Positions 48,293 through 55,739 of a DNA stretch of 64,000 nt are shown here, in pieces. The position numbers and the translations under genes are program-made. Positions within the stretch are counted from its first letter, which is position 1. Every line of letters starts with the position of its first letter. Under the pieces are notes generated by a model that had not been told where the DNA came from, made no database searches, and saw only the letters and a list, made by a program, of their open reading frames with translations. The DNA is from Candidatus Paceibacter sp. (lineage in GTDB: Bacteria > Patescibacteria > ABY1 > S139-126), in assembly GCA_020724865.1 (NCBI GenBank), contig DYGA01000003.1, forward strand, positions 1 to 64,000, read 5' to 3'.

Positions 48293-50032
48293 ATGGCAGA
48301 AACTAATAATGAAAAGTTTTGGTTCATACAACCCGCAGCACCAGATTTTTTGGCCAATAAATTTCCCGAAATAAATCCGATAATTAGACAATTGTTATTC
48401 AATCGCAAACTGGATACTCAAGAAAAAATTGATGAATTTTTATATCCAGACTATTCTCAGGATTTATTTGATCCTTTTTTATTTAAAGAGATGGAAATAG
48501 CTTGTCAACGTATTTGGCGAGCAGTAAGAAATCAGGAAAAAGTTTTGATTTATGGAGATTATGATGCAGATGGTGTCTGTTCAACTACGCTATTGGTAGA
48601 ATGGTTTAAATTTGTTAAGTTGCCGGTTGAAGTTTACATTCCACATAGAGAAATTGAAGGTTACGGTTTAAATCAAGATGCGGTTAAAGAATTTATTGAA
48701 AAAAAAGTTGATCTGTTGATTACTGTTGACTGTGGAACTACTAATATCAGTGAAGTAGAAACCTTAGGAGCTGCTGGAATTGATGTCATAATTACTGATC
48801 ATCATCATGTTCCGACAGATAGAGTAAGACCGTTGGCTTTTTTAAATTGCTCAAATCCTGATGATAATTACCCTTTTCCTTATTTAGCTGGGGTAGGTAT
48901 GGCTTTTAAATTAGTGCAGGGTTTAATAATTTATGGACAGAGAAATAATTATTCTCCACAATTTCCCAGTGGATGGGAAAAATGGTTGCTCGACCTAGTT
49001 GCTATTGCAACAGTTACTGATGTAATGCCTTTACAGGGCGAAAATCATACTTTGGTAAAATACGGTTTGTTGGTTTTGAATAAAACTAGAAGAGTGGGAC
49101 TTAAAGAATTATTTAATATAGCTGGGATTAAAAATATTATAGATACTTGGCAGATTGGTTTTATTATTGGTCCAAGATTAAATGCCGCTGGTCGTATTGA
49201 TCATGCTAATCAGGCCTATGCTTTATTGAACGAAACAAATTCAGACCAGGCAAAAAATTTAGCGATTGAACTTCAGGCGACCAATGCCAAACGTCAAGCT
49301 TTAACCGAACAGTTTGTCAAGGAAGCAAAACAACAAATTGAACCACAATTTTATCAAGGTGACTGTATTTTAACCGCTTATTCGCCTAATTGGGATTTAG
49401 GTTTGGTTGGTTTGGTGGCGGGTAGAATAACTGAATTATATCGACGTCCGACTTTGATCATGACTTTAAATCAAGGGAAAATTATGGGATCAGGTAGATC
49501 ATTGGCCGATTTTAGTATAATTGCTGCGCTGGAAAAGCAGAAAAAATATTTAGCCAGATTTGGTGGTCATGAGGGTGCTTGTGGTTTTACCCTGCAAAAT
49601 AATAATGATTTAGAAAACTTTGTGTCTAGTATAAAAGAGGCAAATAAAGATATTGATATTGATCAATTTAAGCCATATTTAAACATAGATGCTGTGGTTA
49701 AGTTGTCAGATATTGACTGGTCTTTAGTTGATGATTTGCAGAAATTTGAACCATTTGGCGAAGATAATCCTGTACCTCGTTTTGTAACTTATCAGGTACA
49801 AGTTTTGGGTATTGAGTTTGTCGGCGAAGAGCAAAAACATTTGCGACTTTTGGTAGGTGATGAGATGGGATTGGTTCGCAAGACAATTGGTTTTGGTTTA
49901 GGAAAAAATTGGGGAAATTTAAAAATGGGTGATAAAATCGATATTGTTTACGAAGCTGGTGTAAATCAGTGGAACGGCAATAAAGAGTTACAGTTGAAAA
50001 TAATTGATTTAAAAATAAATGAAACAAAATAA
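48293..50032 (+). CDS. recJ: Single-stranded-DNA exonuclease RecJ
   Basis: This 579-aa protein has the DHH motif I VLIYGDYDADGVCSTTLLVE (about residues 82-101), DLLITVDCGTTNISEVETLG, and DHH motif IITDHHHV (about 163-170). The DHHA1 part follows with GSGRSLADFSIIAALEKQKK and FGGHEGACGFTLQNNNDLEN (about 421-440). It degrades 5'-3' single-stranded DNA with Mn in repair and recombination. It overlaps rnhA by 14 nt. Confidence 0.95.
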   Translation: MAETNNEKFWFIQPAAPDFLANKFPEINPIIRQLLFNRKLDTQEKIDEFLYPDYSQDLFDPFLFKEMEIACQRIWRAVRNQEKVLIYGDYDADGVCSTTLLVEWFKFVKLPVEVYIPHREIEGYGLNQDAVKEFIEKKVDLLITVDCGTTNISEVETLGAAGIDVIITDHHHVPTDRVRPLAFLNCSNPDDNYPFPYLAGVGMAFKLVQGLIIYGQRNNYSPQFPSGWEKWLLDLVAIATVTDVMPLQGENHTLVKYGLLVLNKTRRVGLKELFNIAGIKNIIDTWQIGFIIGPRLNAAGRIDHANQAYALLNETNSDQAKNLAIELQATNAKRQALTEQFVKEAKQQIEPQFYQGDCILTAYSPNWDLGLVGLVAGRITELYRRPTLIMTLNQGKIMGSGRSLADFSIIAALEKQKKYLARFGGHEGACGFTLQNNNDLENFVSSIKEANKDIDIDQFKPYLNIDAVVKLSDIDWSLVDDLQKFEPFGEDNPVPRFVTYQVQVLGIEFVGEEQKHLRLLVGDEMGLVRKTIGFGLGKNWGNLKMGDKIDIVYEAGVNQWNGNKELQLKIIDLKINETK

Positions 50033-50450
50033 GAAAGGAATAATTTTTACAGATGGTGGAGCGCGGGGCAATCCGGGACCTGCCGGAATTGGTTATGTTA
50101 TTTATGATGAAAAAAATAATATCATATCCAGTATTGGTTTGTATATTGGTGAAACAACTAACAATCAAGCCGAGTATCAAGCGGTTTGGCAGGCTTTAAA
50201 CAAAGCTAAAGATTTAGGTTTTCATGAATTGAATTTATATTTAGATAGCGAATTAGTAGTTAATCAGTTGAATCAAAAATTTAAAATAAAAAATTCTGAA
50301 CTGGCTAAAATGTTTGTTAAAATTTGGAATATAAGTCAAGAATTTAAAAATATAAAATATAATTATATACCCAGAGAAAAAAATAAATTGGCAGATAAGT
50401 TGGTAAATCAAGCAATAGATCAAGCTTTAAAACAAAAACCCCGCCTGTAA
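50019..50450 (+). CDS. Ribonuclease H-like protein (RNase HI type)
   Basis: This 143-aa protein has KGIIFTDGGARGNPGPAGIG (catalytic Asp near residue 11), TTNNQAEYQAVWQALNKAKD (Glu near 50), LYLDSELVVNQLNQKF (Asp near 74) and the last Asp in NKLADKLVNQAIDQ. It lacks the basic handle of E. coli RNase HI, the form typical of the ypdQ/YpeP subgroup. It cleaves RNA in RNA-DNA hybrids. It overlaps recJ and ends in the convergent terminator of rnpB. Confidence 0.9.
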   Translation: MKQNKKGIIFTDGGARGNPGPAGIGYVIYDEKNNIISSIGLYIGETTNNQAEYQAVWQALNKAKDLGFHELNLYLDSELVVNQLNQKFKIKNSELAKMFVKIWNISQEFKNIKYNYIPREKNKLADKLVNQAIDQALKQKPRL

Positions 50451-50463
50451 AGGCAGGGCTTTT
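50437..50463 (-). terminator. Terminator of rnpB (minus strand)
   Basis: On the minus strand CCCTGCC-TTTACA-GGCGGGG forms a 7-bp stem with one T-G wobble and is followed by TTTTTG. The plus strand has a C-A mismatch at that place, so the minus orientation is favoured. It lies 10 nt beyond the 3' end of rnpB. Confidence 0.8.
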
Positions 50464-50472
50464 GATAAAATT

Positions 50473-50851
50473 GCTAAATAAATCTATAAGCCGAATTCTG
50501 TTTTCCGCCGTTAGGCGGAACGATAGTCATCTATCTGGTTTTAGTGTTACCACTAAAATCTAGCTACCAACCCGTCTGCTTTTAGAGCAGAACCTATTTG
50601 GTATTGCACCGGTTAGAGTTTGCCTCTTTTCCCATATCACTATGGGAACGCGTAAATTAGTTAATTTACGATTTCACCCTTATTCCGCAAAAGCGGAAAG
50701 GAATACTTTCTGTTGCACTTGTCCTGACTTTATTGTCACCAATAAAGTCGGTCGGCGTTACCGATTAACCACCCGAAAAAGTCGGGCCGCTGTGGTGTTC
50801 GGACTTTCCTCCCAGCTAATATAAGCTGAGCGACTATCTAATTTATTTAGC
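50473..50851 (-). ncRNA. rnpB: RNase P RNA (type A-like)
   Basis: The minus strand has the universal P4/P2 core: GAGGAAAGTCCGAACACCAC near 50797-50816 and, near the 3' end, CAGAATTCGGCTTATAGATT (50481-50500). The ends pair as P1: GCTAAATAAAT (50851-50841) with ATTTATTTAGC (50483-50473). A good promoter (TTGACA-17-TATATT) puts the start at about 50851-50852 and a terminator follows. The length of about 379 nt fits. It processes tRNA 5' ends. Confidence 0.96.
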
Positions 50852-50858
50852 GTATACA

Positions 50859-50887
50859 AATATATATATAAATTAAGCAGATGTCAA
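50859..50887 (-). promoter_or_regulatory. Sigma-A promoter of rnpB
   Basis: On the minus strand TTGACA (50887-50882), a 17-nt spacer and TATATT (50864-50859) lie 7 nt before the expected rnpB 5' end. Confidence 0.85.
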
Positions 50888-50950
50888 GATTTAACTTGAA
50901 AATAATGCTAAAATTAGATAAGATTTATTTATATAATATTTAAATAATCA

Positions 50951-52357
50951 ATGAAAAAATTAGAACTTACATTCGCGGTTATTTCTGTACCGGTAGATTA
51001 TATTATGTTAGTTTGTGCTGGGATTAGCGCTTATTGGTTACGTTATGCCGATTGGGTGCAAGCTATAAGACCAATTATTTTTGATTTAGACTATTATCAA
51101 TATTTGCGAGTTGTTTTTTTTATAGGTTTAATTTGGTTATTGGTTTTTGCGCTTCAAGGACTTTATACTATAAATATACATAAACGCTTAATTGATGAGT
51201 TAACAAAAATTATTTTTGCCTGTTCAACCGGATTGATGATAATAATTGTTTATATTTTTTGGCAGCGTGAATTTTTTGATTCTCGTTTTATAATTTTAGC
51301 CGGCTGGTTGTTGGCAATATTTTATGTCAGTCTGGCAAGGATTATTTTGAGATTTATACGCCGACGTTTATTAATTCACAATCGCGGAGTGACTAATATT
51401 GTTTTAATAGGTAATGATAGTTCCAGTGATAATTTGGCGGCTACTTTGTATCGACAACCGGAATTAGGTTACCGTATATTAGAAAGATTAAATGATTTTT
51501 CTCCCGAACGATTATTACAAATTTTAGCTGAAAAAAATATCGATGAGGTAATTTTATCTGATAGTAATTTATCCAAAGAAATTAGGTCTGATATATTAAA
51601 CTTTTGTCATAGTCATCATCTTGGTTTTCAATATGTTGCAGATATATTTGATGCTCAGTCACATAACGTTGAAGTTCATTCTATCGCCGGCATGCCTTTG
51701 ATTGAAATTAAAAAAACTTCGTTGGATGGTTGGGGTAGAATTTATAAAAGATTGTTTGATATTATTTTTAGTTTAGTTTTTATAATTTTAATTTTTCCCC
51801 TCGGTTTGATTTTGTCTTTATTGATTGTATTAGATTCTTATGGTCCAGCGATAGTTAAATTACGTCGTGTCGGTAAAGAGGGTAAAGTATTTATGATGTA
51901 TAAGTTTCGTTCGATGATAAAAGATGCCCATTTACTTAAATATGATAAAGATGGCAATTTAAAGCCTGATTTAGCCAAACAAAATTTGCGTTCTGACGGA
52001 CCGTTATTTAAAAATGAAAATGACAGCCGTATTACTAGATTTGGTAAATTTTTACGTCGTTCTAGTTTGGACGAATTACCGCAGCTAATCAATGTTCTTC
52101 GCGGCGAAATGAGTTTAGTTGGCCCTAGACCACATGAACCAGAAGAGGTTAATAAGTATCAACAACACCAAAAAAAATTACTTTCGATAAAACCAGGTAT
52201 GACCGGCTTAGCTCAGATATCTGGCCGATCAAATTTATCATTTTCTGAAGAAGTAAAATTGGATTTATATTATATTGAAAATTGGTCGTTAAAAAATGAT
52301 TTACAAATAATTTTTAAAACCTTTTGGGTGGTAATTAAAAAACAAGGAGTTGCTTAA
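50951..52357 (+). CDS. Initiating sugar transferase (undecaprenyl-phosphate sugar phosphotransferase, WcaJ/WbaP type)
   Basis: This 468-aa protein has five membrane spans (residues 10-140), a Rossmann-like middle (IVLIGNDSSSDNLAATLY), then the catalytic domain from about 265: KRLFDIIFSLVFIILIFPLG, VFMMYKFRSMIKDAHLLKYD, FLRRSSLDELPQLINVLRGE, MSLVGPRPHEPEE and KPGMTGLAQISGRSNLSF. It loads the first sugar-phosphate on undecaprenyl phosphate. Together with the three GT4 genes after it, it forms a second glycan module in this window, distinct from the one at 23.2 kb. Confidence 0.93.
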   Translation: MKKLELTFAVISVPVDYIMLVCAGISAYWLRYADWVQAIRPIIFDLDYYQYLRVVFFIGLIWLLVFALQGLYTINIHKRLIDELTKIIFACSTGLMIIIVYIFWQREFFDSRFIILAGWLLAIFYVSLARIILRFIRRRLLIHNRGVTNIVLIGNDSSSDNLAATLYRQPELGYRILERLNDFSPERLLQILAEKNIDEVILSDSNLSKEIRSDILNFCHSHHLGFQYVADIFDAQSHNVEVHSIAGMPLIEIKKTSLDGWGRIYKRLFDIIFSLVFIILIFPLGLILSLLIVLDSYGPAIVKLRRVGKEGKVFMMYKFRSMIKDAHLLKYDKDGNLKPDLAKQNLRSDGPLFKNENDSRITRFGKFLRRSSLDELPQLINVLRGEMSLVGPRPHEPEEVNKYQQHQKKLLSIKPGMTGLAQISGRSNLSFSEEVKLDLYYIENWSLKNDLQIIFKTFWVVIKKQGVA

Positions 52358-52359
52358 AC

Positions 52360-53484
52360 ATGAAAATTGCTTTAATTCATGATCATTTAAATCAATTTGG
52401 CGGGGCAGAGCGCGTTTTACTTAATATGCGTGCAATTTGGCCACAAAGTCCAATATACACTTTGATTTATGATGAGAAAAAAATGGGCAAATGGTTTAAA
52501 GATAGCCAGATTATTGAATCTTTTATAAAAAAATTACCGGCCAGCCGCAAACATTTTAAGTGGTATTTACCTTTAATGCCAGCAGCCTTTGAACAATTTA
52601 ATTTATCACAATACGATGTTGTATTATCATCGGTCTCGGGACTGGCTAAAAGTGTTATTGTTAACCCCGAAGCTTTACATATTTGTTATTGTCATACTCC
52701 TACTAGATATTTATGGTCTGATACACACAGTTATACTGAAGAGTTACATCAGCCTTGGTTAGTAAAAAAATTATTACCTCCTTTGCTTACTTATTTACGC
52801 ATGTGTGATTACAATGCTGCTCAGCGGGTTGATATTTTTTTAGCTAATTCGCAGTTTGTTGCTCGCAGAATAAAAAAATATTATCGACGGGAAGCGCAAG
52901 TGTTATATCCGCCGGTAGAAACATCACAATTTAGTATAAGTAAAGAAATTGATAAATATTTTTTAATCGTTTCTCGTTTGCGGCCTTATAAACGAGTTGA
53001 TATTGCTGTTCGTGCTTTCAATAAATTAGGATTACCTTTAAAAATAATCGGAGTCGGAGAGGAAGCTGAACGCTTACGCAAGCTGGCTAAACCTAATATA
53101 GAATTTTTGGGAGCGGTGTCAGACGAATTAAGAAATAAGTATTATGCAAGAGCCAGAGCTTTTATAAATCCACAAGAAGAAGATTTTGGTATTACTGCTG
53201 TAGAAGCTATGGCAGCTGGTCGTCCCGTAATTGCTTATCGTTCGGGAGGAGCCGTAGAAAGTATAGTGGATGAAATAACCGGAACTTTTTTTGAGGAACA
53301 AAGTTGGGAAGCATTGGCCGATGCAGTAATTCGTTTTGATGAAAAACAATTTGATCCTCAAGTTATTAGAGCTCACGCCCAAAAATTTGATTCCCAACAG
53401 TTTCGGATTTCTTTGCAAAATATTGTAGAAAAAGAATGGGAAAAATTTTATAATTATTCCCGTGGTTATGAAAATCGGAATTGA
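52360..53484 (+). CDS. Glycosyltransferase family 4
   Basis: This 374-aa protein starts MKIALIHDHLNQFGGAERVL, with the GT4 core ADAVIRFDEKQFDPQVIRAH. Donor-site motifs are LRPYKRVDIAVRAFNKLGL (about residues 206-224), KNIGVGEEAERL-like IGVGEEAERLRKLAKPN and INPQEEDFGITAVEAMAAGR (about 268-287, E-x7-E type). It starts 2 nt after the sugar transferase. The family includes mannosyltransferases of the WbaZ type, but the sugar here is unknown. Confidence 0.92.
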   Translation: MKIALIHDHLNQFGGAERVLLNMRAIWPQSPIYTLIYDEKKMGKWFKDSQIIESFIKKLPASRKHFKWYLPLMPAAFEQFNLSQYDVVLSSVSGLAKSVIVNPEALHICYCHTPTRYLWSDTHSYTEELHQPWLVKKLLPPLLTYLRMCDYNAAQRVDIFLANSQFVARRIKKYYRREAQVLYPPVETSQFSISKEIDKYFLIVSRLRPYKRVDIAVRAFNKLGLPLKIIGVGEEAERLRKLAKPNIEFLGAVSDELRNKYYARARAFINPQEEDFGITAVEAMAAGRPVIAYRSGGAVESIVDEITGTFFEEQSWEALADAVIRFDEKQFDPQVIRAHAQKFDSQQFRISLQNIVEKEWEKFYNYSRGYENRN

Positions 53485-54592
53485 TGCCAGATGTTTTTTA
53501 GAAAAAAATTATTCTGGGGTAAGTTTTTATACCAGTAATTTATTAAGCTCGTGGGCAGAAATATCTCCTCACGATAAATTTATTTTACATGTCAATAGTT
53601 TTTTTAAGCCCCAACATTGGCCAAATTTAAAATCGCCCAACATATTTAAGTTGATTACCAATTATCCAAGTAAATTAATCAGTCTGAGCACTTTTTTGTT
53701 TAATCGTCCTTATTTTGATAAGTGGCTTGATTCACCTGATGCCTATTGGGTTCCAGGTAACAATTTTATCAGTTTATCTAATCAAGTTAAAAAAGTTTAT
53801 ACCTGTCATGATCTGTCTTGGTTGGTATTTCCTGAATTTTATTCTTTGAAAGGAAAGATTTGGCATCAAGCATTGCAATTAACAAAAAAATTTTTACAGG
53901 CCGATAAAATAATAGCCGTCAGTGAATATACCAAAAGTGATTTATTACGTTTTTATCCGCAAATAGATGAAAAAAAAATCGTTGTTATTCATTCTGGAGT
54001 AAATTTAAAAAAATTAACTGAAGAACAGATTGATTATTATGCTAAAAATTTATCTTTGCCCGAAGATTATATTTTATATTTGGGTAATATTGAACCAAGA
54101 AAGAATGTTTTAAATTTAATATTGGCTTTTAATAAAATTTATAAAGATTTTCCTGGATTAAATTTAATTATTGCTGGCGGGAGCGGTTGGCACTATGGTT
54201 ATAGCCGTTTAGTATTAAATGTTAGTAAAAAAAATCCTCAAATCAGATATTTGGGTTATGTCAATGAAGAACAAAAGTCAGTTTTATATAAAAAAGCAAA
54301 AATTTTTGTTTTTCCATCATATTACGAAGGTTTTGGTTTTCCTCCTCTGGAGGCCATGCAGTATGCCTGTCCGGTTATTACCAGTCAGACAACTTCATTG
54401 CCAGAAATTGTTGGTCGGGCGGCGGTTTTAATAAATCCTTTTGATATTAATGATATTGCCAGCGCTATAGCTGAGGTATTGAAAAATACAAGTTGGCAAA
54501 CCGAATTGATAAAACGTGGTCAAAAGCAAGTACAAAATTTTACTTGGCAAAAAACTGCTTTACAAATGAAAGAATTATTTTCACAATTATGA
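53468..54592 (+). CDS. Glycosyltransferase family 4
   Basis: A 374-aa product from ATG 53468. A GTG two codons earlier is also possible. It starts MKIGIDARCFLEKNYSGVSF, as many GT4 enzymes do, with YLGNIEPRKNVLNLILAFNK (about residues 206-225) and PSYYEGFGFPPLEAMQYACP (about 280-299) including the E-x7-E site. It overlaps its upstream neighbour by 17 nt and the next gene by 4 nt (ATGA), so the set is co-translated. Confidence 0.92.
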   Translation: MKIGIDARCFLEKNYSGVSFYTSNLLSSWAEISPHDKFILHVNSFFKPQHWPNLKSPNIFKLITNYPSKLISLSTFLFNRPYFDKWLDSPDAYWVPGNNFISLSNQVKKVYTCHDLSWLVFPEFYSLKGKIWHQALQLTKKFLQADKIIAVSEYTKSDLLRFYPQIDEKKIVVIHSGVNLKKLTEEQIDYYAKNLSLPEDYILYLGNIEPRKNVLNLILAFNKIYKDFPGLNLIIAGGSGWHYGYSRLVLNVSKKNPQIRYLGYVNEEQKSVLYKKAKIFVFPSYYEGFGFPPLEAMQYACPVITSQTTSLPEIVGRAAVLINPFDINDIASAIAEVLKNTSWQTELIKRGQKQVQNFTWQKTALQMKELFSQL

Positions 54593-55698
54593 AAATCGGC
54601 ATTGACGCTCGTCTTTATGGGGCACAAAAAAATCGAGGTATTGGTCGTTATATTGAAAAATTATTATATCATTTACAAAATATTGATACCACTAATCAAT
54701 ATTATATTTTTTTATTGCCAGAAAATTATGAATTATTTTCCATTACAGCAAAAAATTTTCATAAAATAAAAGTAAATATTCCGTGGTATTCTTGGCGGGA
54801 ACAATTATTGTGGCCTTTTATTTTGTATTTTTATAATTTTGATTTGGTGCATTTTACTCATTTTAATGTGCCGATTATTTATGGTAGAAAATATATTATC
54901 ACTTTACATGATTTAATAATGACACATTATACTGATGATCGCAGTACTACCAAAAATAAATATATTTATAAAATAAAGATATGTCTGGCTAGATTTATGG
55001 TGAATTTTACGGCTCGCAAGGCAAAAGGTATAATTTGTCCGTCACAATACACCCGCTCAGATGTGGTTAAACATTTAAAGATTAAAAAAGAAAATTGTTA
55101 CGTTATTTATGAAGCTGTTGAATCACAGCCCGCGCAAATATTAACTGATGATTTTGATAAACGTTTAATTCCTGGTAAATTTTTTTTGTATGTAGGAGCG
55201 GCTTATCCTCATAAAAATTTAGAACGAATGATAAATGGTTTTTTAAAATTTAACAAATCAGATCATTATTATTTGGTTTTGGTTGGCCGTCAGGATTATT
55301 TTTATTCTCGCTTACGAGAAAAGTATAAAAATAAAAACAAAATAATTTTTATCGGTCCGGTCAGTGATAGGGAATTAGCCTACTTGTATAGTCAGGCGAT
55401 TGCTTTTATTTTTCCTTCGTTGATTGAAGGTTTTGGCTTACCACCTTTAGAGGCAATGCAATATAATTGCCCAGTAATTAGTAGTAACAGTAGTTGTTTA
55501 CCAGAGGTATTAGGTGAAGCAGCTCTGTTTTTTAATCCCAGTCAAGAGGAAGAAATTAGTGCTTGTTTAAACAAAATTATTACTGATAAAGTCCTTGGAG
55601 AAAATCTTAGATCAAAAGGCAAAATGCTTTTACAAAAATATTCTTGGATTAAAATGGCCACAGAAACCGCTCAGTTATATAAACGATTTGGTAAATAA
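54589..55698 (+). CDS. Glycosyltransferase family 4
   Basis: This is a 369-aa product from ATG 54589 in an ATGA overlap with the gene before. An open frame reaches back to 54493, but the GT4 start MKIGIDARLYGAQKNRGIGR argues for 54589. Motifs are YVGAAYPHKNLERMINGFLK and PSLIEGFGLPPLEAMQYNCP (E-x7-E), like its neighbour. The two are probably ancient duplicates. It is the last gene of this module before DUF4012. Confidence 0.92.
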   Translation: MKIGIDARLYGAQKNRGIGRYIEKLLYHLQNIDTTNQYYIFLLPENYELFSITAKNFHKIKVNIPWYSWREQLLWPFILYFYNFDLVHFTHFNVPIIYGRKYIITLHDLIMTHYTDDRSTTKNKYIYKIKICLARFMVNFTARKAKGIICPSQYTRSDVVKHLKIKKENCYVIYEAVESQPAQILTDDFDKRLIPGKFFLYVGAAYPHKNLERMINGFLKFNKSDHYYLVLVGRQDYFYSRLREKYKNKNKIIFIGPVSDRELAYLYSQAIAFIFPSLIEGFGLPPLEAMQYNCPVISSNSSCLPEVLGEAALFFNPSQEEEISACLNKIITDKVLGENLRSKGKMLLQKYSWIKMATETAQLYKRFGK

Positions 55699-55739
55699 CA
55701 AATTTTGTTGTATAATTTTTATGTCTAAATATTTTTCCA

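Noticed and set aside
50642..50824. Open frame of 60 codons on the plus strand
   Set aside because: It is antisense to the conserved core of rnpB and has no protein likeness.
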